Positions 44,279 through 55,220 of a stretch of DNA of 64,000 bases are shown here, piece by piece. Source of the stretch: Histoplasma ohiense (taxonomy: Eukaryota; Ascomycota; Eurotiomycetes; Onygenales; Ajellomycetaceae). Made by a program: the position numbers and the translations under genes. The DNA lies in NCBI GenBank assembly GCA_017607445.1, contig JAEVHH010000006.1, forward strand, positions 1,922,001 through 1,986,000, in the 5' to 3' direction. Numbering within the stretch: the stretch's first letter is position 1; each line of letters begins with the position of its first letter. The notes beneath the pieces are model-generated. The model saw only the letters and a program-made list of their open reading frames with translations, searched no databases and was not told where the DNA came from.

Positions 44279-45158
44279 TCAATTAGAAGATTTTCTCTTC
44301 TTGTTGGTTGTGGCAGTCTCTTGGTCTTTTTTCCTTTTCTTCGTACGACCTTCGTCGGTTGGGACAGTCGTTGCACATTGCGGTGCAGCATCCTTCGCTG
44401 CAACTTTTTGATGCAATTTCACAAGTCGAGCGCTTCTGCGAGGCGGGGTTTTCGATGAGTCGTCGCCGAAGTCGAAGAAATACGTCCCGCCAGTGGCCCG
44501 CAACAGGACTTGGTGATAACTTGGCTTTTGAAAGTCAGGATAGATGATGGGTAGCAAAAGCTCCTCATACAACATATTCTCGCACTCCCAATATTTTGGG
44601 TCGTCGATGCCAATCGTAACGGGCATCCTCGTGGACTTTTCGGCAAGTAAATTTCCAAAACCTGCTTTCGCATTTCCAATATTCGGGATCTTGTATACTC
44701 ATGCGATTGGCTTGATCTTCCTTCAAAGTATATGTACAATTGTCTCTCTAAAAATTAGCCTCGCATCTCCAATAATTAGGATCCGAAAATTTCCGGCGCC
44801 TTCCCTCCTTGTATCGCGATTTTGACAACCAGAACATGGCCTCGCATCTCCAGTAGTGCGCATCCTTAATGGAAGACCGACGATCGTCAACATCCGACTT
44901 TCCAGTCTCAAGACTCATCAAATATATGTATGTTTCGCGTTTTGTGGTTGCGAAAGTCTTCCAATATTCCAAAGGATACAGGGGATGTGGAAAGCAAGGG
45001 GTTTGAGGGGTGGGCGGAGTTGGGGCCTTGTCTGGTATAGAAGAGTAATCACGGATGGTAGGATTCTTAGTCAACCTCTTATTGACAAGAGACATAGGCA
45101 GGCCATAGACACCATAGATATTGAACGCGTTAATTGGGCCCTTAATGGGGCTAGACAT
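44279..45158 (-). pseudogene. Broken gene for a protein with four DxxYWxCE repeat units
   Basis: Reading starts at ATG 45158 (MSSPIKGPINAFNIYGVYG). Four aligned 36-bp units encode D-x-x-Y-W-x-C-E-x-x-x-[W]: 44864-44829 (DAHYWRCEAMFW), 44783-44748 (DPNYWRCEANF then TAG), 44690-44655 (DPEYWKCESRFW) and 44602-44567 (DPKYWECENMLY). Units start 81, 93 and 88 bp apart. Unit 2 has TAG where units 1 and 3 have TGG for Trp, and translation past it stays in frame to unit 3. Between units 3 and 4 the frame shifts by one base. After unit 4 the sequence continues to 44279 with basic clusters (KKRKKDQE, NKKRKSSN) and PPRRSARL, suggesting a nuclear protein. No domain of known name is recognised. Introns could explain the frame change but no canonical donor/acceptor pair removes only the damage. 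Confidence 0.6.
44567..44864 (-). repeat. Four degenerate 36-bp units within ~81-93-bp periods
   Basis: Units begin at 44864, 44783, 44690 and 44602 on the minus strand. All share a TA(C/T)TGG(A/G)(G/A)(A/G)TGCGA core (Tyr-Trp-x-Cys-Glu). Confidence 0.8.
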
Positions 45159-46969
45159 GCCCCGAAACATTATAGCGACAAAAAAAATTGGCACTGAGTT
45201 TTGAAGAAAGTAGGATTTGAAGCTGCATCTGCTCTTATATATCTTATCCAGATAGATGTAGATGATTTTGTGATGACAATATCATGTGATATCGCGAAGT
45301 TCAAGGTATGTTGTGAAATTGAGATTCATCTTCAGCGTGTGAAACCATGTAAGGATTGACGATAATACCCGGAGGTGGGTGGAAATAGCCTGCCTCCAGG
45401 CCGGGCCATCAATGATGGATGAAGAAAGGAAAAAAAAATTTTTTTTGACCAAACGTGTTGTTGCATGCGCTCTTTGTCTGGATGTGGCTGCTCTGTATGC
45501 AAGCTGCAAACAAGAGCCCTAGCATTCCGGACGGTCCCATCCACTCGTATACATAACTGCTGACCATAGCTTGTTGGTGCAGGGTTCCCGTGCGCGGATA
45601 AGAAGAGTGTACGCAGTATTCCGAGCTGGCAATCTTCTGCAATCAACCAATCTTGCCATCCGTCAGCCTCTTCACATTATGCGTAGTCGCCTTCCCAAGC
45701 ACATGCAGCCTGTGGCAACACCCCCCTGACTGAAGACGTGTCAAAGAAAGACTGGCAACATTTGTGAACCATGAGTTTCATTCTTGAAGTGCTGATTGGG
45801 ACCCATGTATACATAATTTGATCCTGACATTTATTTTTAGGAGGTTTGAAGTACTGTAACTTGTTGGAGGTCCTACACAAGTCCTATCCCACGTGACCCA
45901 CCCACATATCCATGGATATTAGCTGCCGCTAGATATAGATAGGTCATGAAGCCCTTGCACTTCTGCGAAGCGTTATATCAAACAGTAATCTCTTCAAAAA
46001 TAACCTCATCTTTTCATTGATAACCTCAATGACTTGATAATCAAATGCCTGTCATTGCCCTTCAGTTCACTTTATTCTAACTTTCACCACCCTCTATTCG
46101 GACAGAGGAATCATCTCATTTCAAAGATGTAAATGGAATGCTTCCGTGCTTTTACTCCTCGGAGAGGTATTGAGTGTGGGGAACAACAACAGGGAGCGCT
46201 GCGGTTCACTCCCAGTTGATTTTTCAAAAGTTGCTGGGAATCATCAGCTCAAGAAAGCCTAGTCAATTGTAATTTTTTTTTGAAAGAAATCACGCGTGCC
46301 CCGACATTCGCGACTTCTTTGTGTAGGAGAGCCAAATGGGATTGCGGGCAAAATTGGATGGCATGTAAGGGATTGTACGTACGGAATCGTCGTAGATCTC
46401 ATTCAGGTTAAGGAATAATGATTGCTATTAAGGAGACACCGTGCAAAGAGAGAGGGGTAGAAAGAAGGATACTAGGTCCGAGCATCTGAGTAAAATATAT
46501 GGGGACAATCAATCCAATCGCCTGGCTGGGCATCAAGATGAACCAATGGAGATGGCGATGGCGATGGAGATGAAGAACGGCAATAGAACGAAACTCAAAA
46601 ACTTCAGGGGCTAGTAGGGTTTAGTGCTCTCCTGACTGGATTTAGCGCAAAATCACACTTCCTTACATGAAACTCTAGCACTAGTTAACTAAATAAGATT
46701 CTTGATTAAAAACTTTCTACCTTTTAACCTCACCAAATGATGTAATTCAAGTTTTCTCTTCTAAGTTTGAGCCGCTGTGCGACTCAGCATTTTTTCAATA
46801 TGACATTGGTCAGAAACCTACAGTAAAGAAAAGTTCTATGAGTAGTGAGTCTCTCTCTCTCTCTCTTTCACTCACACACACACACACACACACACACAAC
46901 ACACACACTCTCGCAACCAATTCATATTTCCCCAACATCAGTGGGACAAGGTTTGAAAAAAAAAAAAAA
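45159..46969. other. Intergenic upstream of the repeat gene and the F-box gene
   Basis: About 1.8 kb between divergent loci. Minus-strand frames at 45282-45880 have no domain. A (TC)n-(AC)n microsatellite at 46850-46910 and a poly-A run at 46957-46970 immediately precede the F-box ATG. Confidence 0.45.
46850..46910. repeat. Compound (TC)n-(AC)n microsatellite
   Basis: About nine TC units, a short bridge, then about eleven AC units with one interruption. It is translated as Ser/Leu and Thr/His if the frame is read upstream of the chosen F-box start. Confidence 0.85.
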
Positions 46970-48325
46970 ATGCTCAGCTCCTCTTCCGGGCTCGCGCCTG
47001 GCGTACCTCCAGCAGTGCGGAGTATTCGCAAACACTACAGGAGATTTGTGAACTGGTTGAATAAAGCAGCCCTCCCACCCTCACATAAAAAAGTGGGAAA
47101 CCAAGGTCAACTACGTCAAATTTCTTTCCAGGAGGCAAAGACCTCACCTTTATTGAACCTTCCACTTGAACTCGTCCTCATTATCAACAGCCTTCTGCCT
47201 TTGGAATCCCAAGTCTGCCTTGCTCTCACCTGCAAGACACTTCTCAGGCTTAACAAGCAAGCCCTGGCTGCCCCCCAATTCAAGTTCTTGCCTAACGATG
47301 TCTACGATCGTGAATTTATGAAAAACTGTGATAATTTCAACACAGAGAGATGGCGGTTGCTTCGCCTGTTAGAGAATGATCAATGGCATTGCTGTTCAAC
47401 ATGTCTCAAATTGCATCCAACCAGTCAGTTTTCTCGCTGGGGAATTCTAGCTCGAGCCACGCACAGAGTGTGTTATCTAGGGAAAGTTGGCATTGTTAAT
47501 CTTTGCCCTTGCGTGAATCTGACTTTCCGGGATAAATTCAAATTAATTAAGCTGCTGGAGGCGGAGAATGTACTCGATTGCTCATATCTATTGCATAAGT
47601 GTTTATTCAGCTTTGGGTTGACAGACGTTGTTACAAAAATCTCTGCGCTTCTCAGTGGAGATGGCGAATTATTCATTTGCACACAATACGCAGTGTTTGC
47701 ACGTGCGCTTCGTGTTAGCGAATCCATTGCACCTCTACGTCGGGTTTTCTGCCCCCATTTATCTTTCTATGATTACCTTCTATTATTTTCGGGCTCAAGG
47801 AGTGAACTCGATCTACAGGCCAGAAGGTTTTGGAGGAAACACCCATTTAATATACCATCTGAGGCATTTCAAAGAGGGCTGTATTGCCAGTATTGTGACA
47901 CCACAATCTACGTCATTAAGTCCAATCTCAACATCGGAGGGTATCGCCGGAATTTATTTTTTGAAGTTATGACAGTTAGGAATCTGGGACGGGGTACATG
48001 TGTCGATGACACCTGGCGGTATCAAACTGTATATCCATCCTCGTGGAGTGGGTTTGGGAATACGCCATTTAAAATACGATATCCACGCTCCTTACGTGAA
48101 ATTAGGGATTCGCGGAAACATACTCCTTGGGCTTTTAATTTTTGTTTCCACCGCATTCTCACCTCAACGGAGAACAAATCCCACCGATGGTCCGCAGTTC
48201 TAGAAAATCCACTCACGTCCAACGATATTCCTCCCGTAAACGAACATCTTCATGACTCAGACATCAATATCGACGGCAGTTATGGTTTCATTGTCAAAGT
48301 GGAGACTATTAATCGGCGCAGGTAG
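46970..48325 (+). CDS. F-box domain protein
   Basis: Single exon from ATG 46970, 451 residues. The F-box is LLNLPLELVLIINSLLPLESQVCLALTCKTL, about residues 63-93. After it come Cys-rich segments (WHCCSTCLKLHPTSQF, LCPCVNLTFRDK, GLYCQYCDT) typical of a large fungal F-box family whose post-F-box region contains zinc-like Cys pairs. F-box proteins bring substrates to SCF ubiquitin ligases through Skp1; the target is unknown. An in-frame ATG exists at 46838 but the intervening peptide is translated microsatellite, so the start after the poly-A run is preferred. No intron is evident. Confidence 0.82.
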   Translation: MLSSSSGLAPGVPPAVRSIRKHYRRFVNWLNKAALPPSHKKVGNQGQLRQISFQEAKTSPLLNLPLELVLIINSLLPLESQVCLALTCKTLLRLNKQALAAPQFKFLPNDVYDREFMKNCDNFNTERWRLLRLLENDQWHCCSTCLKLHPTSQFSRWGILARATHRVCYLGKVGIVNLCPCVNLTFRDKFKLIKLLEAENVLDCSYLLHKCLFSFGLTDVVTKISALLSGDGELFICTQYAVFARALRVSESIAPLRRVFCPHLSFYDYLLLFSGSRSELDLQARRFWRKHPFNIPSEAFQRGLYCQYCDTTIYVIKSNLNIGGYRRNLFFEVMTVRNLGRGTCVDDTWRYQTVYPSSWSGFGNTPFKIRYPRSLREIRDSRKHTPWAFNFCFHRILTSTENKSHRWSAVLENPLTSNDIPPVNEHLHDSDINIDGSYGFIVKVETINRRR

Positions 48326-51318
48326 GGATCCGCCATCGCAGCAGCTGCCTCCTAGTCTCCACCAACTACGGCCCAAACCTGACACTTGCACCCATCTGCG
48401 TATTTTTTTTTTTTTTTTCCTCTTCAGGATATTCTCCTACTTTACATTTTGGGCTATTGCATTATTTGTAATGCAGTTGAATGGAAGATTCGTGGTATAA
48501 AAAGTCAGGGATAACCCGTTGATATTTCGCGAGCGTCAGAGCTCCGTCAGAGCAGCTAATCTTAATCTATTCCTACTTCCGAAAACATTACTTATTCCCA
48601 TATCCATAAAGCCATATTGAGTTCGTCTTAGCGTCACCCCGAAGGGCTACCAGTCACCAGCACTGCGTAGAAGTGCGAACTCGTCGCTGGTGCGCAACCT
48701 CCCTCCCACTCGTGATCAGTTCTCATCAGCGTTGGCCGCGCCGAAGGGAACTGCGGGCCCATGGGCAAAGCCGCTGAACCCAGACCAGCAACAGAGGATG
48801 CTGGAGGAACACAAACATGAGGGTAAGTAGACCTGTGATCTCGGTCAGCTCCATCATGGGGAAAAAAAAAAATAAAAAAAAATAAAAAAAATAAAAAATA
48901 ATATATATTGGGAAAGCTTTGGAAAGGGGTTTGGGGACGTTACGTTCTTTTTAGTATGAGCCGATTGGTGAGGGGAGAAAAGAAAAGAAGAAGAAGAGAA
49001 GAAGAAGAGGAGGGGATCCGGAAAGGAATTTATAGGGAAAATTTATAGGGAAAAAACAACAAACATTGAGAAAGATGGGGAAGGAGACAATCGTGAAAGC
49101 GGAAACCACAGTTGACCTCAAAAAGGAAATCGTGAGCTCCTGGACAACTTGCAGTTTCCTAGATGGTAGAATATGGTCACTCTATGGGAAAGGAGCGACA
49201 TATCCGGTGGACCCGTTCCTTCCTGAACCGCCGCAGATTCCCAACTAGCAGGATCACATCTGATGTCTGTCCTCTGGCTGCGTAGGGTGCCGCCATTCTT
49301 TACGGACGGGATCTGAATGCCTTGAGGAGCCTTTCCTGTCTGCAGCAGGTGAACTGACTCTGTAGCTGCTTCCGCTCCTTTGAAGTCTCTCAGATATCAT
49401 TATTTGGAGAACCAACGGTGAGCGAAAGTCCACACAGTTGTAGGCTTGCGGCTATTATTTTCCTTCCTTCCATCTTAGGAGGCTTCGTGGCAACTGGGAG
49501 GAGGTACGTAACTCTAAGCCTCGATATTTCAAGCGGAAGGTGCTAACAAGTTGCATATCCGGAAAACGCTCAACAGCAAAAGCGACCACAGCGGGCAGGG
49601 GCAAGGGGCTGACAATGTTGTTTACACTGATTTGATTGTCGCCAGTGGTAGTGGTACGGTCCCTAGCCATACATATATATAATTATAATTACCACACATA
49701 TGTCAAAATCTCAGACAAGATTCTGGAAAAGACAAAATTGTAAATGATCAATCTCTGAGCTCACAACAGTTATCTTGTGAGATACAACTCAAGGAACATA
49801 TTTAGAATTTGAATTTCCGGCGTGATAAGAGCAAGAGATGTTTGCAAGAGCGCCTACAGAGCACAGCTACTAGTTGTCTAGTGATATAATGAGTGCCGGT
49901 CATACGAGTAGTGTGAGGTAAGCATATAAAGCAAAGGATATAAGAATTTTATATTCAAAGCTAATTGCTGATCTTCTCAATCATACAGATCTCAACGAGC
50001 CTTATATAGCTGTCATTGCCACTGTGTTTCATTAATTTTATTGATTTCCATTATCTCCTCGTTCCATAACACCAACACGGGAGAAGCGATCGGCCCGTTG
50101 TCACTCAATGGCGCTTTTTCGGTTCGTCATAGGGATTAAAAAAAAGGTGATTTGTGAAAAGAATTGTGTGGACTGCCATGGGAATTTCTCCCGCCCTGGG
50201 GACAATGAATCGAAAGCTACTTGGATATGCACCAATTATTAGGAAGACCACACTTTTCTCGGAATGACACCAATTCATGAACATTTTATAACTACTGGGG
50301 CATTTTTGATTCTTGAAATGTTTTTTAATCCAGCGAACGCGGCTCACATAGCTCAGCATCCCATCAACGTCTTCGGTTCGCAGATACGTCTAGTTGATGA
50401 GCCAAGGAAGGATTGGACCTCATCCGCCTTGTCCTTTCTACGAATTGGGATAGTTCTTACGTCCTGTCTTTCTTTCAATGCAGACCTACGCCCCTTGTAT
50501 TTCAAGGTCTAGTTTGTTTATTTTCTTTTATAGAAGAGGGGGGAAGGGGGTTTCCTGCTCTTTTGTTTCCTTTTCTTTCTTCTTTTAACAGACACAATTG
50601 ATGTAACTAGATTGAAAAAAAAGAATAATAACATCGATCTGTTCTTGTTTCTAATCCTTCAGATCTTAGTTGGTTAATCCCTGGGGCACCTCTCGCCCGG
50701 AATTCTAGCACATCACGCCAAGACTCGAAAATCCCCCCTGTTCGAGTTGAGAAGTCAGTAGCTCACCTGTGTTTTTCAATTTACACGGCGGTTCTGCTTT
50801 CGGTATGGCCCCCGCATAGGCACTAATCTGTAATTCCAATCTGATGCATCAGGTGTGCCAATTCCTCCGCCAGTCATCATACCCTTAGCATATATCTGCC
50901 ACATTCTAGGGTTTATTTTTTTTTTATATGGATGCTTGATTTGCATATCACGTGATTACGGCTTGTCAGCTCTCCAGCTCTGCAGGTCGTCTGTCTGTCT
51001 CTTTCTATACGAGTAAGCTTCTTAAGAACAATTCTCCCTACATTGGTTCGCTGTGTACCATTGTCCGCAGCTCGCGAAGTCGAACAGTGTACAAAAACGA
51101 AATCAACAGCTCCCTCCCAGTTCCAGAACGCCGTCCCATATTCCCTTTGCCAGTCTGAGTCAGATCTCGGAAATACATGCTATTTGACAATCCTCTGGAC
51201 AAACAAGAAAACGATATCCAACGCTCGTGTTCACATCTTGTAAGGGGCGCGCCAAGTAGTGACTCTGCCAGGTGTCCTCCGTCGCAAGGCCCACAAGGCC
51301 CTCGAGGCCCTCCACAAG
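48326..51318. other. Long intergenic region
   Basis: About 3 kb between two plus-strand genes. A-rich runs broken by T at 48860-48905 and purine repeats (GAAGAAGA) at 48975-49015. One possible exon fragment at 48621-48822 is listed separately. Short frames at 49066-49248, 49455-49670 and 50105-50512 show no domain. Confidence 0.45.
48621..48822 (+). other. Possible isolated exon or gene remnant
   Basis: A 67-codon open stretch in one frame encodes a basic leader (SPALRRSANSSLVRNLPP) followed by APKGTAGPWAKPLNPDQQQR and MLEEHKHEG, ending at a perfect GTAAGT donor at 48823. Composition looks protein-like and the leader resembles a mitochondrial presequence. No in-frame ATG precedes it and no matching downstream exon was found, so it may be a relic or one exon of a small gene. 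Confidence 0.22.
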
Positions 51319-53340
51319 ATGGACGCCGGAAGCGTCCTCATGAAGTTACTGGACCGAGTCCAGCTCGAGCTTGACATCTGCAAACCTCTCATACCGACCT
51401 ACACCCATCTTCTATTATCCACGCTCTTCCCCATCTACATCGGAGCCCATGCGTCCTTGACACGACCCGCCTCGGCAGCCAAGCCAACCAGACTCAAACG
51501 CAAACGTGGAGATGATGAATCTGCTATTGATGGGGAAAACCAAGAAGACAGCGACCAGGAAGATGAAGAGGAGGAAACCAGCGTGAAGAAAATGGAAGGC
51601 CTCGAGCCATCTGACGCCATCATGTTTCCCGTAATGGCCGGCCTCACTCTGGCTGGTCTATATTTCCTGATCAATTGGCTGAAGGACCCAGCTATCCTCA
51701 ACAAATTCCTGGGTTTTTACTTCACGCAGGCAGGAACCGTCTTCGCGATTGCATTTCTGCGCGACGGATTCTCGCTGTTCCGATCCTTGATTTTCCCATC
51801 CCACTACGCTCTGGATGGGTTTCTGTGGAAAGCAAACCATCGCAGAAGGATTTTTGTACCTGTGGGACATGACGACTTACCTCTAGCAGTGGTAGAGGAC
51901 GAGGAGCATCGCAGGTCACCTTTACCGGGCTATCTAGGAAAAATTCCTTTGCCCCCCTCATATTTGAATACCCTCTGGCACTTACGCGACTTCACATATA
52001 AGAAAGCCTCGGTACGCGCCTACATCCACGCCATCGTCGAAGTCAAAAGTCGCATCACGATCTTTGACGTCATAAGTACCATTCTTGCGCTCGTGGCCGT
52101 GTATTTCTTCACTTTCGTGACGAAGCCGTGGTGGTTAACCAATTTCTTTGGCTTCAGTGTCTCCTACGGAGCCATGCAGTTCATGTCGCCTACGACGTTC
52201 TGGACAGCCTCGCTGATTCTTGGTGCCTTGTTTTTTTATGATATTTATTTCGTCTTTTTCACCCCGCTGATGGTTACGGTTGCTCAGAGCCTGGATATAC
52301 CAATCAAGTTGGTTTTCCCGCGCCCTGCAGCGCCGGGGGAGGATCCTGATCTGAGCCGCATGGCTATGCTGGGGTTGGGCGATATTGTGATCCCGGGCAT
52401 GGTTATCGGTTTAGCGCTGCGGTTTGATCTTTTCCTTCATTACAAGTCAAAGGCCGCTTTATTGAAGCAACCTGCCAAGATCCCATATGTCAGTGCAACG
52501 GGCCGTTGGGGCGAGCGTTTCTGGACAACGTGGTTCGCATCCGCATCCAGGTATTCACCGATCGTTCATCCTCAGCTCCTGGATGGAAGACTCACGTCCC
52601 ACGAAGCGAAGAACTTTCCCAAGACATACTTCCATGCTAGCCTTGTCGGGTATGTAGTTGGCATGCTGGTTACGCTGTTAGCAATGCAGATATCCAACCA
52701 TGCCCAACCCGCTCTTCTCTATCTTGTCCCAGGTGTGCTTGGATCTCTGTGGATAACTGCCTTCATCAGAGGCGATATCAAAGAGATGTGGAATTTCTCC
52801 GATGCGATTGAGGAGGAAGAAGACAAAGATGCGGATGTGGGGGGAAATAATACCGGTGACAAGGATAACGATAAGGAGAGGGAGAAGGAGAAAGAAACGT
52901 TTCCTTCACCTTTCGGAGTCGTCCGCAAGCTGTTTTACAAAGAGGATACCTTTAAAACCCCGGCGCCCTTATCTAAGAAATTGGATCGCAATGATAAGGA
53001 TAAGGACCAGACTGATAACCGCGCAGCACAAGAAACTTCCACGTCTATAGACCTAGTATTATTTTCCATTTCCTTCCCCAAGTCAAAGCGGCAGTATAGG
53101 AAAATTACCACCACCAATGGCAATGACCGACGAGAAGACGAAGACATAAATCTGCCAGTAAGTCTTCCCACGAAGCGGGTAGATGGAACAGAGGAGGGAG
53201 AAGAAGAATTCGATATATCTGATCACGAAAGCGAGTCTTCTTCATCGTCCACTTCTGCGCCTGTCCTTGTAGCGGCCGGGACAAGTGCGGATGTCGAAGA
53301 ACCCGTATTGAAGAAGCGGAGGACGCGGATGGCCGGGTAG
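51319..53340 (+). CDS. sppA: Signal peptide peptidase, intramembrane aspartyl protease
   Basis: Single exon from ATG 51319, 673 residues. Multiple membrane helices are visible (LLLSTLFPIYIGAH, IMFPVMAGLTLAGLYFLINW, IISTILALVAVYFFTF). Catalytic motifs are complete: YD in GALFFYDIYFVFF (Tyr307-Asp308), GLGD in MAMLGLGDIVIPG (Asp355) and PAL in QPALLYLVPG (464-466). The family cleaves leftover signal peptides and type II membrane proteins within the ER membrane; in Aspergillus it supports hypoxia adaptation through SREBP activation together with the Dsc complex. An acidic loop (residues about 60-90, EDSDQEDEEEE) separates the first two helices. A long charged cytosolic tail of about 190 residues follows the last helix, longer than in animal SPP. 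A frame extends upstream of 51319 without an ATG. Confidence 0.94.
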   Translation: MDAGSVLMKLLDRVQLELDICKPLIPTYTHLLLSTLFPIYIGAHASLTRPASAAKPTRLKRKRGDDESAIDGENQEDSDQEDEEEETSVKKMEGLEPSDAIMFPVMAGLTLAGLYFLINWLKDPAILNKFLGFYFTQAGTVFAIAFLRDGFSLFRSLIFPSHYALDGFLWKANHRRRIFVPVGHDDLPLAVVEDEEHRRSPLPGYLGKIPLPPSYLNTLWHLRDFTYKKASVRAYIHAIVEVKSRITIFDVISTILALVAVYFFTFVTKPWWLTNFFGFSVSYGAMQFMSPTTFWTASLILGALFFYDIYFVFFTPLMVTVAQSLDIPIKLVFPRPAAPGEDPDLSRMAMLGLGDIVIPGMVIGLALRFDLFLHYKSKAALLKQPAKIPYVSATGRWGERFWTTWFASASRYSPIVHPQLLDGRLTSHEAKNFPKTYFHASLVGYVVGMLVTLLAMQISNHAQPALLYLVPGVLGSLWITAFIRGDIKEMWNFSDAIEEEEDKDADVGGNNTGDKDNDKEREKEKETFPSPFGVVRKLFYKEDTFKTPAPLSKKLDRNDKDKDQTDNRAAQETSTSIDLVLFSISFPKSKRQYRKITTTNGNDRREDEDINLPVSLPTKRVDGTEEGEEEFDISDHESESSSSSTSAPVLVAAGTSADVEEPVLKKRRTRMAG

Positions 53341-53888
53341 AAGGTATGGGTATTATGAGTATGTATGGTTAATGATGAATGTTATGTAGCTGAGCCTATT
53401 CGTATCTATGATACACATATGATAGAATTGTTGAGTATGGTTAATATCGTTTCCATTTGTATTTGCAGTTTTCATCGGAGTTTGGTGAATCGCTTGTGTA
53501 TGAAGCATTTGTTGTATACAGGGATTCAGGTACGATTTACATTTGGCTATGTATATTTGCGAGACTTAACGATATGATATATGTGTAGCAAGATGACACG
53601 GTCATACACATGTATATTCACTTCTTTTTTGCCTTCCACTGAGTCGGCACATAGCTTTGGTTCGGCTCCTTTTCAGCGCCTTCTAATGGTTTATCTTCTC
53701 GCCAGCTCAGGATTTAAAATAATGCTGAAATGAGAAAAAAAAAGAAAGTGGGTCTATGAATTGCGCATGCCATGCTACATACTGCTAAAAAGTGATTAAA
53801 TAAATTCATCTAATCACCTACTTAATCCTCTTCTGCAAGTACATGGACTGGATGGAGGAGTGGAGCGGGACAATAAGAATACCCAAAA
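53341..53888. other. Convergent 3' region of SPP and RRP43
   Basis: About 550 bp between convergent stop codons, AT-rich. A purine run is at 53738-53748. No gene. Confidence 0.5.
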
Positions 53889-55220
53889 TCACCGCCCCGT
53901 AAGCAAGTCCTTCCATTCCTCCCATCTCCCGGCTGCCAATTCAACCAACTCCCTCATTTCCCTCCTCCCAATGCTTAACCCGCCATTCTTCTCCAACTTC
54001 AGAATTTTCATACGCCCCCTTGCCTCCTTATCTACTACCACACATACCCTCTCCGCACACAATGACTCCTCAAACCCATCCAAATCAGCCAATATCCACC
54101 TCTGCGGCCTTCTGCCACCACCACCCCCCTCCTCCCCACACACTTTCGATTTCCCAGAATCGGTCCCGGCCTCCTCCTCCGTACCCACCGCCATCGGAAT
54201 CCTCCACCTCTCCATCTCGTCCGCCTCAAACACTCCAAACGAACTCGCAATCGGCAGTCCCCGGAGTCTCAGCGGCCGCGCCTCAGCTACATCGTCGGAA
54301 CACAGCACCATTTCACTATCCAAATCCCACCACGCTTTTGGGAGGCGTGTGTCGCGCAGGGCGGCGACTATGGCACCCCATGCCGCGTCGAAGAGGTTGC
54401 CTGCGTGCGAGATTATGAGGACGTCGATGTAGAGGGCCCAGAAGGCTTTTATTTCTGGTTCGCTCTCCGGTTCTGGTTCTTGCGGCTGTTCTCGTGGGGA
54501 TTTGTCGGAGGTCAATATACCTGTGAGGTCGGGTGGGTGGTGGAGGATGCGGAGATCGGAGGCCCGGACTAGGCGGGTGGTATGGAGGAGGGAGAGAAGT
54601 TTGTGCGAGAGCGATTGGGCGAGGGCTGAAGGGGCGGCAGATGAGGTTATGCTGGGGGTACATCCCGTGTTGAGCGAGAGGTTGGGGACGAGGAGATTGA
54701 AGGTGTGGATTTCGGAGTCGTCTTCATCACCATCTTCGTCCTCGTCTTCCACTGGTTCGTTTTGGTGTTGTTGTCTCTGTTGTTTCTGTTGTAGTTGTTG
54801 CTCTGCTCGTATTTCGCCAGCTTTCCTCCGCTTTGGCGTGGTTGAATCTGACGACGACACATTCCATGAAGCTATATCATTCGTCGAGAGAATTTCACCT
54901 CGCACACCACATACCGCGACTGTGTCTCCAATGCGAACCACTGCACTGGCATTTGTATGTGTGAGTGAGCCTGTGTTGATGGATACAGGGCGGAATTGGG
55001 AGGGTACGCGCCCGTTAACGCGCAGTGGGGTTCTTGAATCTGGAGATAAAGGCGAAAGGTGTGCAAGGAGGTAGGAATGTGGTTGAAGTCTGGCGAATTG
55101 GGATGGAGGTAGTGAGAGGGATGGAGGGGTTCTCTGGAAGGATTTGGCGGAGTCGGGAGTTTTAGTTGAGGCTGAGGTTACTGCCGCTGAAGAAGACATT
55201 GGTTGCGAAATGTGAGGCAT
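53889..55220 (-). CDS. RRP43: Exosome core subunit Rrp43 (RNase PH fold)
   Basis: Single exon, 443 residues. After a Ser-rich leader the RNase PH-like fold begins with FQRTPPSLSLPPSQFARLQPHSYL, then RVNGRVPSQFRPVSINTGSLTHTNASAVVRIGDT and VCGVRGEIL. Later parts are FNLLVPNLSLNTGC, ALYIDVLIISHAGNLFDAAWGAIVAAL and MRELVELAAGRW. The pattern matches EXOSC8/Rrp43 rather than Rrp42 or Rrp45. It is an inactive ring subunit of the nuclear and cytoplasmic exosome. Two insertions are unusual: a Gln-rich and Asp/Glu-rich stretch near residues 140-170 and a Gly-rich one near 365, both encoded by low-complexity DNA. The upstream neighbour region is a gene desert. Confidence 0.92.
   Translation of the reverse strand: MPHISQPMSSSAAVTSASTKTPDSAKSFQRTPPSLSLPPSQFARLQPHSYLLAHLSPLSPDSRTPLRVNGRVPSQFRPVSINTGSLTHTNASAVVRIGDTVAVCGVRGEILSTNDIASWNVSSSDSTTPKRRKAGEIRAEQQLQQKQQRQQHQNEPVEDEDEDGDEDDSEIHTFNLLVPNLSLNTGCTPSITSSAAPSALAQSLSHKLLSLLHTTRLVRASDLRILHHPPDLTGILTSDKSPREQPQEPEPESEPEIKAFWALYIDVLIISHAGNLFDAAWGAIVAALRDTRLPKAWWDLDSEMVLCSDDVAEARPLRLRGLPIASSFGVFEADEMERWRIPMAVGTEEEAGTDSGKSKVCGEEGGGGGRRPQRWILADLDGFEESLCAERVCVVVDKEARGRMKILKLEKNGGLSIGRREMRELVELAAGRWEEWKDLLTGR

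Noticed and set aside
46838..46969. Upstream in-frame extension of the F-box protein
   Set aside because: The extra 44 codons are translated TC and AC microsatellite plus poly-A; the later ATG gives a normal N-terminus.
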